From contig JAJDAZ010000062.1 in the NCBI GenBank assembly GCA_029261595.1, forward strand, positions 1 through 64,000: a DNA stretch of 64,000 nt, in the 5' to 3' direction. The position numbers were made by a program, and so were the translations under genes. Origin of the DNA: Nitrospinaceae bacterium (GTDB taxonomy: Bacteria > Nitrospinota > Nitrospinia > Nitrospinales > VA-1). The notes under the pieces are model-generated. The model was not told where the DNA came from and did no database searches. It saw only the letters and a list, made by a program, of their open reading frames with translations. Below are positions 25,301 to 34,199 of this stretch, piece by piece; the first letter of the stretch is position 1, and each line of letters starts with the position of its first letter.

Positions 25301-25894
25301 ATGACGACACCGAACAACCCGGTCATTCTTGCTTCCCGTTCGCCGCGCCGAATGGAGCTTTTAAAAGAAGTGGTCGCCCATTTTGAGGTCATCCCAAGTT
25401 CGGCAAAAGAAATTTTTCAGCCCGAACTCAGCCCCAGGGATAATGCCGTCGCCGTTGCGCTGGCAAAGGCGCTGGATGTTTCCAAGAATTATCCCGAACA
25501 TTTCGTCATCGGCGCGGACACCATCGTCGTCCTGGAGGACGAGATTATCGGCAAGCCAAAGGACGCTGAAGACGCCCGTAATATTCTCAAACGCTTGAGC
25601 GGAAAAAAACACCAGGTCATCACCGGCGTCGTGATCGTCAACTCAGAACCGGTGAAAAACGCCGGCGTTTCCGAAGTCAATATCCGTCGGCTGAACGATG
25701 ACGAGATCACCCGCTATGTCGAAACGGGGGAACCTATGGATAAAGCAGGGGCATACGCCATTCAAGGAAAAGGCGCAGGCCTGGTCGATTCTTATTCCGG
25801 GTCTTATTCAAATATCGTCGGGTTGCCATTGGACACGGTGAAAACTCTGCTCAAGCAGGCAGGATATCGAATCGACCAACCAGGGACCCGCTGA
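25301..25894 (+). CDS. maf: Maf-family nucleoside triphosphate pyrophosphatase
   Basis: The 197-residue product shows the Maf signature: VILASRSPRRMELLKEV at the N-terminus, VIGADTIVVLEDEIIGKP with the catalytic Asp, and GKKHQVITGVVIV, MDKAGAYAIQGKGAGLV, SYSNIVGLPLDTVKTLL. Maf proteins hydrolyse non-canonical or canonical nucleoside triphosphates (dTTP, UTP or modified forms), cleansing the pool and slowing division. Length is normal. It stands alone between intergenic stretches. Confidence 0.93.
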   Translation: MTTPNNPVILASRSPRRMELLKEVVAHFEVIPSSAKEIFQPELSPRDNAVAVALAKALDVSKNYPEHFVIGADTIVVLEDEIIGKPKDAEDARNILKRLSGKKHQVITGVVIVNSEPVKNAGVSEVNIRRLNDDEITRYVETGEPMDKAGAYAIQGKGAGLVDSYSGSYSNIVGLPLDTVKTLLKQAGYRIDQPGTR

Positions 25895-26119
25895 AAGTTC
25901 AGTTGTCAGAAAACAACGGAAAAACTAATCTAAAAAAATGCCCGCCCTTCCATAAAAAATTTTCTTGACTTTTCCGCCTGCCCGGAAAAACAAAAATTCA
26001 CAGCAATAGAAAAACTCCTTGCGATTCATTGAGTTATCAGCCTAAAATTCCAAATACGTTTTGCACCCGTGACGGCGGGTATTTTGTGATGAAATAATAA
26101 ACGAAAGAATTTTTTTTAA

Positions 26120-26326
26120 ATGGTTGAAATTCGAGGATACTGCCACAAATGCCAGGGACCGATTTTTCTGAATCGGACCATGGACGTCTATGGCAATTCC
26201 GTCATCACCCTCAATTGCTGGAACGGTCATTACAAGTGGATCGATTTTGAAAATATCGAAAAAGACCTTCCTGTTGAAACCAGGGAAGACCTGGTCACCC
26301 ACGTTGGTTTTTTCACTGTCCCATGA
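26120..26326 (+). CDS. Small CxxC protein of unknown function
   Basis: The 68-residue product has CHKC at residues 8-11 and a further Cys at 33 (LNCWNGHY), so it could be a partial zinc ribbon. The rest is polar. Its stop overlaps the start of the FGE-like gene in an ATGA arrangement, which supports it being real and cotranslated. No ribosome site stands out. No family recognised. Confidence 0.6.
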   Translation: MVEIRGYCHKCQGPIFLNRTMDVYGNSVITLNCWNGHYKWIDFENIEKDLPVETREDLVTHVGFFTVP

Positions 26327-27132
26327 ACGGACCTGACGGTAAACATTCCCTTCTCAAACGTCATTGGTTTTTCATTTTTATATTCATCCCTTTTGTCTTA
26401 TCTGCATCCCCGAAATCACCACTCCCAAAAGCGCCGCAGGGCATGGTTTATATTCCTGAGGGATATTTTCAAATGGGAACATCCTCCGGCAGAGAGGACG
26501 AAAAACCCATGCACTTCGTATTCACGCCCGCCTACTTCATCGACAAATATGAGGTGAGCAACGCGCAATACCTGGAGTTCGTCCGCGCCACCGGCCACGC
26601 AATGCCTCTGCACATGGATGATGCAAATTTCAGCAAACCCGATTTTCCCGTCGTGGGCATCAGCTGGAATGACGCCATGGCCTATTCCAAATGGAAAGGC
26701 GGACGCCTGCCCACGGAAGCCGAATGGGAAAAAGCCGCCCGCGGCAACGACGACCGTCTCTGGCCCTGGGGAAATGTCTGGGACCGGGGGTTTTTCTTTT
26801 ATTTCGTGAATATATTCGGCGATCAGGACAACTACCCCACCACGGCTCCCGTCAATTATTACCAGTCCGGAATCAGCCCATTCGGACTATTCAACACCGC
26901 CGGCAATGTCTGGGAATGGTGTCTCGACTGGTACGACAAAGACTATTACCGCGTCAGTCCGGAAATCAACCCCGAGGGCCCTGAAAAAACCCCTTTCAAC
27001 CAGATGAAAGTTTTGCGCGGCGGTTCCTGGATCAACGATATAGATGGCGTGCAGGTCGTGCACCGTGCCCGCAATTATCCCCATATCAAGAATAAAATCT
27101 ACGGGTTCCGTACCGTCCGTCCTATTCCGTGA
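26323..27132 (+). CDS. Exported FGE-sulfatase-domain (SUMF1-like) protein, no catalytic cysteine pair
   Basis: The 269-residue product has a signal peptide (WFFIFIFIPFVLSAS) and a complete formylglycine-generating-enzyme-type domain: MVYIPEGYFQMGTSSG, YEVSNAQYLEFV, VVGISWNDAMAYSKWKGGRLPTEAEWEKAARG, NTAGNVWEWCLDWY, VLRGGSWIND and FRTVRP. True FGEs use two cysteines after the RGGS motif; here this segment has none, so copper-dependent oxidation of sulfatases is unlikely. Such exported homologues often have binding or unknown roles. It overlaps the genes on both sides by four bases. A second homologue is at 47868. Confidence 0.88.
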   Translation: MNGPDGKHSLLKRHWFFIFIFIPFVLSASPKSPLPKAPQGMVYIPEGYFQMGTSSGREDEKPMHFVFTPAYFIDKYEVSNAQYLEFVRATGHAMPLHMDDANFSKPDFPVVGISWNDAMAYSKWKGGRLPTEAEWEKAARGNDDRLWPWGNVWDRGFFFYFVNIFGDQDNYPTTAPVNYYQSGISPFGLFNTAGNVWEWCLDWYDKDYYRVSPEINPEGPEKTPFNQMKVLRGGSWINDIDGVQVVHRARNYPHIKNKIYGFRTVRPIP

Positions 27133-28376
27133 GCCTGCCTGGCGAAAACAAGCCGGCCCCCCCACCCGACAAACGCGCCATCATTTCCTGGGCGTTCTAC
27201 GATTTTGCCAATACCATTTTCTCGATGAATGTCATCTCCCTATACTTCGCCCTCTGGGTGACGGTGGACCATAAGGGGGCGGACATTCTTTACAGCGCGG
27301 CCTTGTCAGGGTCCATGCTGGCGGTGGCGCTCAGCGTGCCCGTATTCGGCGCGATCTCGGATCAAACCGGACGACGGCGCATCCCTTTAATGCTATTGAC
27401 CCTCCTTGCGGTTTCCGCGACTGCCCTGATCGGTCAAACCGATCAATTACTGCCGGGCATTTTCTTTTTTATCATCGCCAATTACTGCTACCAGTCGGGA
27501 ATGGTGTTTTATAACGGAATGCTTCCTCAGGTAGCGAAAGGCTCCCACATAGGCCTGGTATCGGGCTATGGCGTGGCTTTGGGGTATCTGGGCTCCATCG
27601 TCGGTTTGATTACGGTCAAACCTTTTGTGGAAGCGGGAGGTCGGTCTGCGGCTTTTCTCCCCACTGCGGCCCTGTTTCTCATTTTCTCGATTCCCTGCTT
27701 CCTTTACGTGAGAGATCCTGTGGCCACCCGGTCCCTTAAAAAACTGCATCTGGGTCAGGCCTTCCAAACGCTCAGGCAGACCCTGGCCAATGCCAGCCAA
27801 TACAAATCCCTGCTCAAATTTATCCTCATTCATTTCATGATTCTGGATGTGGTCAATACCGTGATCGCCTTCATGTCCGTATACGCCAACAAGGTGATGG
27901 ATTTTTCCGACGCGCAAATCACCACTTTTCTCATCACCTCCACATCAGCGGCCATGATCGGCTCTTACCTCATCGGCTGGCTGGTCAGGCATAAAGGCAC
28001 CGGATGGTCCTACTCTTTGGTCATATGGTTGTGGATTTCAGCGCTGTCGATCGCGATACTGAGCCAAAGCCAGGCCATGTTCTGGATGGTGGGCCCGCTT
28101 GCAGGCATGGGCATGGGGGGCGTGTGGGTGGTGAGCCGCGCATATATCGTGGAGCTTTCGCCGTCCGAAAAACTCGGCGAATTTTTTGGCCTTTACGGAT
28201 TGGCCGGAAAGGCCGCTTCCATCCTGGGGCCACTTTTGTGGGGGTCCGTGGTCTGGGTGTTTCAGGACACTTTAACCTTCAAATACCGCGCCGCCTTAAC
28301 CGCATTGCTGTTGATCGCGATTGTCACCCTGTTTTTATTTCGCTCGCTTCGTCGCCAGATCGAAAAAGAAGGGTGA
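27129..28376 (+). CDS. MFS transporter, UMF1/Atg22 family
   Basis: The 415-residue product has 12 predicted membrane segments. SWAFYDFANTIFSMNVISLYFALWV at about 17-41 is the typical start of UMF1/Atg22-like carriers, followed by the MFS loop ISDQTGRRRIP. Yeast Atg22 exports amino acids from the vacuole; bacterial homologues have no agreed substrate. Start is GTG 27129, overlapping the stop of the FGE-like gene. The C-terminus (FRSLRRQIEKEG) is short and basic. Confidence 0.9.
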   Translation: MSLPGENKPAPPPDKRAIISWAFYDFANTIFSMNVISLYFALWVTVDHKGADILYSAALSGSMLAVALSVPVFGAISDQTGRRRIPLMLLTLLAVSATALIGQTDQLLPGIFFFIIANYCYQSGMVFYNGMLPQVAKGSHIGLVSGYGVALGYLGSIVGLITVKPFVEAGGRSAAFLPTAALFLIFSIPCFLYVRDPVATRSLKKLHLGQAFQTLRQTLANASQYKSLLKFILIHFMILDVVNTVIAFMSVYANKVMDFSDAQITTFLITSTSAAMIGSYLIGWLVRHKGTGWSYSLVIWLWISALSIAILSQSQAMFWMVGPLAGMGMGGVWVVSRAYIVELSPSEKLGEFFGLYGLAGKAASILGPLLWGSVVWVFQDTLTFKYRAALTALLLIAIVTLFLFRSLRRQIEKEG

Positions 28377-28405
28377 ATCGGCCCCCTGACCCAAAACAAA
28401 ATCGG

Positions 28406-28434
28406 TTGACAAGCGTGGCGCGAATGTTTAGCCT
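28406..28434 (+). promoter_or_regulatory. Predicted sigma70-type promoter of the exported PPIase gene
   Basis: TTGACA at 28406-28411, 17-bp spacer, TAGCCT at 28429-28434. The -35 box is perfect and the spacer ideal; the -10 box matches at the three most important positions. It is 58 bp upstream of the ATG, which also has AGAGG in front. Confidence 0.5.
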
Positions 28435-28491
28435 TTAATTATCCCTTAATCAAGTCTTTTCCAACGCTTTCACTCATGAGAAGAGGTCAAT

Positions 28492-29505
28492 ATGTTTCGG
28501 ATTGGTAATTTCAAACGCATCGCGATCCCTGTTTTGGTATCGCTTTTAATAGGCATGACCGGGACGGAAATTTTCGCCCATTCGGGACACAAGCATGATG
28601 ACAAACCGCCCATCGCCCTGCCGGAGGTGGTCGCCAGGGTCAACGGCCAGGATATCCAACGCAAGGTCATTTACCGGGAATTAAATAAAGCCATCCAGAG
28701 TTACAAGGCCAAAGGCATGAGTTTGAGCCCCGATCAGTTGAAAACGGCGGCTAAAAAACTGACCGACGATGAAATAAGCCGAACCCTGTTGTTGCAACGC
28801 GGAAAAGAAATCGGCGTAGCGGCCACGCCAAAAATGGTCGAAGCAAAATTAAACCAGGTCAAGGCGTCTTTTAAATCCGACTCGGTGTTCGAGCATAAAT
28901 TGAAAAACCGGGGCATGACGCTGGACCAATACCAGGAAGAGTTGCGCACCGACATGGTCATGGATCAAGTCATCAAAAAAGAGGTGGAATCCAAAATCCA
29001 GATCAGCCAAGCGGATCTGAAAAAATATTACGAGAAAAATATCGGCAAGTTCAAGACGCAGGATAAAGTCCGGGCGAGTGTCATCCTGATCAAATCACCG
29101 CCAAACAGCAATCCGGAAAGAGAACGTAAGGTCAGGAAAAAAATGGAGTCGATTTTAGCGCAGATTAACGCGGGGACGGAATTTGACGGATTGGCGAAAA
29201 AATTCTCCCAGGACAGCCTCTCGTCCAAGGGCGGCGACCTTGGGTTCTTTGAGAAAAATAAGATGTTCCGAGCCTTCAGTGAAAGGGCCTTCAGCATGAA
29301 GGTCGGTGAGGTGAGCGAGATATTCAAAACCAAGCACGGGTTTCATATCCTCAAGGTGACCGATAAAAAACCCGGCGTCAGCAGGTCCTTGGAAAATGAA
29401 AAGGAAAACATCCGTAAAACGCTGGTGGAAAAAAAGAGCGCCCAGGCAACCCGCACATACGTTGAAACCCTCAAAAAACAGGCGGACTTGAAAACCTACT
29501 TCTAA
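28492..29505 (+). CDS. Exported SurA/PpiC-type peptidyl-prolyl isomerase
   Basis: The 337-residue product has a signal peptide (IAIPVLVSLLIGMTGTEIFA), then a His-rich patch (HSGHKHDD) that could bind metal. A SurA-N-like helical chaperone region (about 40-185, VARVNGQDIQRKVIYREL) and one parvulin domain (about 195-300) follow. KVRASVILIKSP, FDGLAKKFSQDSLSSKGGDLGFFEK and KHGFHILKVTDKKPG mark the parvulin domain. It should help fold outer-membrane or periplasmic proteins. Its own promoter is predicted just upstream. Confidence 0.9.
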   Translation: MFRIGNFKRIAIPVLVSLLIGMTGTEIFAHSGHKHDDKPPIALPEVVARVNGQDIQRKVIYRELNKAIQSYKAKGMSLSPDQLKTAAKKLTDDEISRTLLLQRGKEIGVAATPKMVEAKLNQVKASFKSDSVFEHKLKNRGMTLDQYQEELRTDMVMDQVIKKEVESKIQISQADLKKYYEKNIGKFKTQDKVRASVILIKSPPNSNPERERKVRKKMESILAQINAGTEFDGLAKKFSQDSLSSKGGDLGFFEKNKMFRAFSERAFSMKVGEVSEIFKTKHGFHILKVTDKKPGVSRSLENEKENIRKTLVEKKSAQATRTYVETLKKQADLKTYF

Positions 29506-29548
29506 CCGGGAAGAACAGGAAGGATTTTCCAGAGGGGAAATTACTGAT

Positions 29549-30073
29549 TCAATGCGGTTTAGTCTCTGAAGCAATTCGATCCATCCAGGCAAACAAGACG
29601 CCGCTCAGGACAAAGGCCATGTGAAGGGCAACTTTCCAAAGGTACATGTCCGTATTTCCATCGGTCGGTTCCGCCGGAATCTCCACAAACGTTTTCAAGA
29701 GGTCGATTGCGGATATGGCGACGATGGCTCCAATGACCTTTAATTTGAGCCCACTAAAGTCGACCTTGCCCATCCATTCAGGCCGATCCGTATGGTCGGC
29801 AACATCTATTTTTGAAACAAAAATTTCATAACCCGAAAAGATGATCATCAGCAGTAGAGAACCGACCAGGGCCATATCGACCAGGGTCAGGATGCCGATG
29901 ATCACGTCCGATTCAGTCGCTGACAGGACATGAGTCGATAAATGAATCAGTTCCTGAATGAATTTGATCAAGAGCAGGACAATGCCGACAATCAACCCCA
30001 GAAAGAATGGGGCCAATAACCACCGGCTCCGAAATATGCCCATCTCTAAAGAATGTTCGATTTTTCCCGGCAT
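29549..30073 (-). CDS. YqhA/UPF0114-family membrane protein
   Basis: The 174-residue product has four predicted membrane segments: about 19-40 (LLAPFFLGLIVGIVLLLI), 60-85, 112-130 and 146-165. The pattern LEMGIFRSRWLLAPFF, GSLLLMIIFSGYEIFVSKID and LKLKVIGAIVAISAIDLLKTF is that of the YqhA (UPF0114) family, whose function is not established. Transcribed after the small basic protein gene but separated from it by a terminator-like hairpin. Confidence 0.87.
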   Translation of the reverse strand: MPGKIEHSLEMGIFRSRWLLAPFFLGLIVGIVLLLIKFIQELIHLSTHVLSATESDVIIGILTLVDMALVGSLLLMIIFSGYEIFVSKIDVADHTDRPEWMGKVDFSGLKLKVIGAIVAISAIDLLKTFVEIPAEPTDGNTDMYLWKVALHMAFVLSGVLFAWMDRIASETKPH

Positions 30074-30097
30074 AATTTTTTAAACTCTCCTGAAACA

Positions 30098-30133
30098 CAA
30101 AAAAATCCATTCCTCCCTTCACCGAAGGGAGGA
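30098..30133 (-). terminator. Rho-independent terminator after the 64-residue gene
   Basis: Perfect 10-bp stem TCCTCCCTTC-ACC-GAAGGGAGGA at 30111-30133. On the minus strand it is followed by AATGGATTTTTTTG. It lies eleven bases beyond the stop of the 64-residue gene and upstream of the yqhA-like start. Confidence 0.65.
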
Positions 30134-30143
30134 TCATTCAAAA

Positions 30144-30338
30144 TTACTTTTTATCCGATTTTGCCTTTTTCTTGCCCGCTTTTCCTTTATCGATCTCGCT
30201 CAGTTTTCGTTTCACAATTTTTCCCTTGTCGTGGTCGAAATCCATCTTCAGATGCACCGTGTTGGGAAATAATTTATGCACCACGCCTTCTTTTTTCTTA
30301 CCCGCAAAATCTATTTTAACCGTATCGCCTACTTTCAT
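30144..30338 (-). CDS. Small basic protein, SH3/KOW-like
   Basis: The 64-residue product starts MKVGDTVKIDFAGKKKEG and continues with short beta strands (VVHKLFPNTVHLKMDF), then ends in a Lys-rich tail (about half Lys). The N-terminal GDxVxIxF pattern suggests a small SH3/KOW barrel. A strong GGGAGGA ribosome site lies eight bases upstream and a terminator follows, so the gene is well supported although the family is not identified. RNA or DNA binding is a guess from charge. Confidence 0.7.
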   Translation of the reverse strand: MKVGDTVKIDFAGKKKEGVVHKLFPNTVHLKMDFDHDKGKIVKRKLSEIDKGKAGKKKAKSDKK

Positions 30339-30450
30339 TTTCTTTTATCCTCCCGCACCATAAAGGGTGAAACTCGTGATATTCATTAGCCTGTTGGAAA
30401 GAGAAAAGACTAGAGGAAATCATTTTACGAGTCAATCATTTCTTTCCCCA

Positions 30451-30523
30451 CCCGCTACGCGGGAGGAAGATAGGGTCAACCATAAATCGATCGTGCGTTA
30501 ATATTAGGTACAGCGGTGCGCTG
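30451..30523. repeat. Two-part dispersed repeat upstream of priA
   Basis: Contains the hairpin CCCGC-TAC-GCGGG at 30451-30463 and, about 35 bases on, GTTAATATTAGGTACAGC with hairpin CAGC-GGTGC-GCTG at 30511-30523. The same two parts, in the same order and orientation, recur degraded at 34055-34199. It ends about 40 bp before the priA start. Confidence 0.45.
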
Positions 30524-30562
30524 TCTGGTAAACTTCGGGCCGAACCTTTCATTTTTTTCGAT

Positions 30563-33073
30563 ATGACGACCACCACCATTGAATCGCCACACCCACGACA
30601 AAAATCAGAAGATAAGCCTGTCTTCGCGGAGGTCGTATTGAACCTGCCGTTAAAGGGTTCATTCACCTATGCCGTCCCCCCCGAATTTCAACCCATTGTT
30701 CAACCAGGCTTTCGCGTGTTCGTTCCCTTTGGCAAACGTAAACTCACGGGTTATGTGGTCGCGTTATCCGATAGCCGCGATGCAACTTTTAAAATTAAAG
30801 ACATCGAAGATGTCCTCGACACCGGTCCGGTTTTGTCTCCGGAAATCATGTCTTTGACCCGATGGATTGCGGACTACTACCGGTCTTCCTGGGGAGAAGC
30901 AGTCAAAGCCGCCCTGCCAGCCGGGTTGGAGGATGAAAGCCGGGAAATTCTGACTCTATCTCCAGAAGGCCTTCAGGCTCTTCATTCAGAAGACTTGAAT
31001 GAATCCCTCTCTTTGATCCTGAAATCGGTTGCCCAACGTGGCCAGGTCACGCCCGCCCAAATGCGGCGTTTGCTGAAAAATAAATTCAGCGCCTACGCCC
31101 TGGCACGTTTGAAACAATCCGGCTGGTTGCAATCACAATTACATATCAAACGAAGCGCCATTGGCTACCAATACGAAAAACTGGCGCGCGCCGTTTCCCC
31201 GCTCCCCGATCCTGAGGCAACAGAAAAACTCCTTCGTCGCAGTCCCAAGCAACAAGCGGTTTATGCTTTGCTCCTGGAAGGTGACAAAACCTTGAAAACG
31301 CTTGCCGAACAAATTCCGACTTATGCGGCTCCGTTTAAAAAGTTGCGGGAAAAAGGCCTGGCGGAAATCACCACCCAAAAAAACCTCCGCGAATCAGAAG
31401 CGGTTAAGCCGGACGCTTCCTGGTCACCGGAGGCGCAATTGCCTTTCACGCCCGACCAGGAACGGACCTATAAAGAATTGCATCACTCGCTCACTCAGGG
31501 AGAATTCAAAACCTATCTTCTGCATGGCGTCACCGGCAGTGGCAAAACCGAGCTTTATATCCGGTGCATTCAAAAAGCGCTGGAGTTGAAAAAAACAGCG
31601 ATCATGATGGTCCCCGAAATATCACTGACCCCGCAGACCGTAGCAAGATTTCACGCCCGGTTCGGCACGAACGTGGCCATCCTGCACAGTGGCCTGTCGC
31701 AAAAGGAGCGCTTTCTGGAATGGAAAAAGATCCAGGAAAAACAAGTCTCCATTGTGGTCGGGGCGCGTTCTGCCATTTTTGCGCCTTTCAAAAACCTGGG
31801 CGTGATCGTCATCGACGAAGAGCACGACACCTCCTACAAACAGGATTCAAGCCCGCGTTATCACGCAAGAGACACCGCCATCATCCGCGCCCGCTCCGAA
31901 AATACCGTGGTGATCCTGGGTTCCGCGACGCCGTCGCTCGAGTCCCTGTCGAATACAGAATCCGGCAAGTACCGCTATCTGTCGCTGGACAAGCGGGTGC
32001 AAGGCCGTCTGCTTCCCGTGGTGGAAATCGTGGACATGCAAAAAGAAAAGGATGAAAAGAAAAACTTCACCATCCTGTCCGGCAGGCTCAAAGCCGCCAT
32101 CCGCCACCGCCTCGACCGCAAGGAGCAGGTGTTCCTCTTCCTCAACCGGAGGGGGACGTCGAACTATATTTTCTGCAAGGAATGCGGGTTCGTGTTCGAC
32201 TGCCATCACTGTAGCGTGACGCTCACGTATCACGGCCGGGAAGATTTGATCCGCTGTCACTACTGCAATTACACGGCGCGGGTTCCAAAAACCTGCGCCG
32301 ATTGCCAGGGAGAGGTGATACATTTCAGTGGATTCGGAACGCAAAGGCTGGAAGACGAGATTAAGCGGCTGTTTCCAGAGGCGCGGACGATACGCCTGGA
32401 CCGGGACACCACCCGGGGCCGGTCGGCATTTGAATCCATGCACAAGTTGATGAACGCGGGAGAAATCGATATTCTCATCGGCACCCAGATGATCACCAAG
32501 GGACACGATTTTCCCAACGTCACTCTGGTGGGGGTGGTGCATGCGGACATTTCCCTGAACATCCCCGATTTTCGTTCTGCGGAGCGTTCCTTTCAACTCC
32601 TGACCCAGGTGGCCGGGCGGGCGGGCCGGGGCCGCGTTCCCGGACAGGTCGTCATTCAGACCCACGAACCCGAGCATTTTGTGTTCAAATTTGTGCGCGA
32701 CCATGATTTTAAAAATTTTTATGAAAAAGAAATTGGGAATAGAAAGAAATTAAATTATCCTCCTTTCACGCGCCTGGCGGCTCTTGTCATGGAATGCGAA
32801 TCGGAATCGATCGGAGAAAAAGCGACGCGGGATTTGGCGGAGGCTATGAAAAAATTCATCGCCTGCACCAAGGGTATCGAGATGATAGGCCCCTCTCCCG
32901 CCGCGCTTTACCAGATCAAAAAAAAATACCGCTGGCATATCATTCTCAGGTCCATGGGGTCCGGAACGCTGAAAACCGCGCTCGACCGGGTGGCGACTTT
33001 GAAGGAATTCAAATCTCCTTTTAAGGGCAAGGTCAGGATATCCATCGATGTGGACCCGATAAATATCTTATAA
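30563..33073 (+). CDS. priA: Primosomal replication restart helicase PriA
   Basis: The 836-residue product is a full-length PriA. It has the 3-prime DNA-binding domain (about 20-115, PLKGSFTYAVPPEF, FVPFGKRKLTGYV) and a superfamily 2 helicase with Walker A LLHGVTGSGKTELY and Walker B VIVIDEEHDTSYKQD. Helicase motif SAT is GSATPSLES. Zinc-binding cysteines (CKECGFVFDCHHC, CHYCNYTARVPKTCADC) follow, then motifs V and VI with GTQMITKGHDFPNVTLVGVV and QVAGRAGRG. PriA restarts collapsed forks by loading DnaB. Somewhat longer than E. coli PriA (732) because of an extra helical region near 150-260. No clear ribosome site before the ATG. Confidence 0.95.
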   Translation: MTTTTIESPHPRQKSEDKPVFAEVVLNLPLKGSFTYAVPPEFQPIVQPGFRVFVPFGKRKLTGYVVALSDSRDATFKIKDIEDVLDTGPVLSPEIMSLTRWIADYYRSSWGEAVKAALPAGLEDESREILTLSPEGLQALHSEDLNESLSLILKSVAQRGQVTPAQMRRLLKNKFSAYALARLKQSGWLQSQLHIKRSAIGYQYEKLARAVSPLPDPEATEKLLRRSPKQQAVYALLLEGDKTLKTLAEQIPTYAAPFKKLREKGLAEITTQKNLRESEAVKPDASWSPEAQLPFTPDQERTYKELHHSLTQGEFKTYLLHGVTGSGKTELYIRCIQKALELKKTAIMMVPEISLTPQTVARFHARFGTNVAILHSGLSQKERFLEWKKIQEKQVSIVVGARSAIFAPFKNLGVIVIDEEHDTSYKQDSSPRYHARDTAIIRARSENTVVILGSATPSLESLSNTESGKYRYLSLDKRVQGRLLPVVEIVDMQKEKDEKKNFTILSGRLKAAIRHRLDRKEQVFLFLNRRGTSNYIFCKECGFVFDCHHCSVTLTYHGREDLIRCHYCNYTARVPKTCADCQGEVIHFSGFGTQRLEDEIKRLFPEARTIRLDRDTTRGRSAFESMHKLMNAGEIDILIGTQMITKGHDFPNVTLVGVVHADISLNIPDFRSAERSFQLLTQVAGRAGRGRVPGQVVIQTHEPEHFVFKFVRDHDFKNFYEKEIGNRKKLNYPPFTRLAALVMECESESIGEKATRDLAEAMKKFIACTKGIEMIGPSPAALYQIKKKYRWHIILRSMGSGTLKTALDRVATLKEFKSPFKGKVRISIDVDPINIL

Positions 33074-33110
33074 ACTTCAGCAACTACAATCTTATTTTAG
33101 AAAGCCTGAC

Positions 33111-33698
33111 ATGAAACTTTTTCGATCGCTGTATGACTGGGTCCTGCACTGGGCCGGCACCCCCTATGCCCTTCCCGCGCTGGTCATCATTTCGTTTGCA
33201 GAATCTTCCGTATTTCCGGTTCCGCCGGATATCCTGCTCATTGCGATGACCGTGGCCGTGCCCGCACTGTGGTTTCGCTATGCGCTCTTTTGTACGGCCG
33301 CTTCGGTGCTCGGCGGAATGTTCGGTTATCTTATTGGATTGAAATTCATGGATGTCATTGGCAACCGGGTTCTGGAAATTTATCATCTGCATGAGAAATT
33401 TGACAAAATCGGCGACCTGTACCGCGAGCACGAAGCCTGGGCCGTCGCGGGATCGGGCTTCACGCCGATTCCCTATAAATTATTCACCCTCGCCGCAGGA
33501 GCGTTTAAAATCGATTTTCCCACCTTCGTGTTTGCCTCGACGGTGGGACGCGCGGCCCGGTTTTTTCTGGTCGCCGCGCTGATTTATAAATTTGGACCGG
33601 CTATAAAACAGTGGATCGAAAAATATTTCGGCTGGTTCACCACCCTCTTTTTCGTTTTATTATTTCTGGGATTTTACCTGTTAAAATTTGTGCTTTGA
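33111..33698 (+). CDS. YqaA/DedA-family (SNARE-associated) membrane protein
   Basis: The 195-residue product has about five membrane segments and starts with LYDWVLHWAGTPYALPALVIISFAESSVFPVPPDILLIAM, the YqaA form of the DedA/VTT fold. Central GGMFGYLIGLKF and GFTPIPYKLFTLAAGAFKIDFPTF are the conserved re-entrant motifs with the F-x-P-x-P-Y/R. DedA-like proteins are lipid scramblases or flippases, some for undecaprenyl phosphate. It follows priA by 37 bp. Confidence 0.88.
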   Translation: MKLFRSLYDWVLHWAGTPYALPALVIISFAESSVFPVPPDILLIAMTVAVPALWFRYALFCTAASVLGGMFGYLIGLKFMDVIGNRVLEIYHLHEKFDKIGDLYREHEAWAVAGSGFTPIPYKLFTLAAGAFKIDFPTFVFASTVGRAARFFLVAALIYKFGPAIKQWIEKYFGWFTTLFFVLLFLGFYLLKFVL

Positions 33699-33719
33699 AT
33701 AAGGCGAAAGGGCAAGCCG

Positions 33720-34052
33720 ATGGAATCAGAACATATCGTTGTCTACGTCACAGCGGGGTCTCAAGAAGAAGCGGACAAGCTCAGTCGTGGACTGGTCGAA
33801 GAAAAGCTGGCGTTTTGTGTGAACGCGCTCCCGGCTATCCAGTCCACTTATTACTGGGAAGGCAAGCTATGCAAGGATGAGGAAATCCTGCTCATCATCA
33901 AAACCCGTTCCAGCAGATTTGACGCGCTGGAAACCTGGGTGCGTAAAAATCATAGTTACGATGTTCCAGAGGTCATCGCGCTCCCCATCGTGAAGGGGTC
34001 GCAACCTTACCTGAAAAGCATCGATGACTGGGTCCCCCCACTACCTGGGTAG
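33720..34052 (+). CDS. cutA: CutA-like divalent-ion tolerance protein
   Basis: The 110-residue product matches the trimeric, PII-like CutA fold throughout: VYVTAGSQEEADKLSRGLVEEKLAFCVNALPAIQSTYYWEGKL, ILLIIKTRSSRFDALETWV, and SYDVPEVIALPIVKGSQPYLKSIDDWV. CutA was linked to copper tolerance, but its role is unsettled; it may be a small-molecule sensor. Cytosolic. Closely follows the YqaA gene. Confidence 0.92.
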   Translation: MESEHIVVYVTAGSQEEADKLSRGLVEEKLAFCVNALPAIQSTYYWEGKLCKDEEILLIIKTRSSRFDALETWVRKNHSYDVPEVIALPIVKGSQPYLKSIDDWVPPLPG

Positions 34053-34054
34053 GA

Positions 34055-34199
34055 CCCGCTACGCAGGCGGAAAAATTTAAGGCTCTGTTCGCCTTACCCT
34101 TGGAGGGCATGAAGGCAACGGTGAAATATCACACGCTCACGAGCCCCGAAAAGCCATAAACCCATAGCCCGTTAATACTAGGTCCAGCCCTCAGGCTGG
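34055..34199. repeat. Two-part dispersed repeat, second copy, in the cutA-msrP gap
   Basis: The gap 34053-34339 holds no credible gene. It starts with CCCGCTACGCAGGCGG, a degraded form of the hairpin at 30451. At 34171 it has GTTAATACTAGGTCCAGC with a perfect 6-bp hairpin CCAGCC-CTCA-GGCTGG (34184-34199). Both parts match the element upstream of priA. A further hairpin, CTCGC-GGGA-GCGAG, is near 34311, just before the msrP leader. Confidence 0.45.

Noticed and set aside
31847..32704. 285-codon minus-strand frame inside priA
   Set aside because: Antisense shadow of the conserved PriA helicase core.
34109..34159. 16-codon frame with GGAGGG directly before ATG in the cutA-msrP gap
   Set aside because: Spacing of two bases is too short and the peptide has no distinguishing feature; it falls within repeat sequence.
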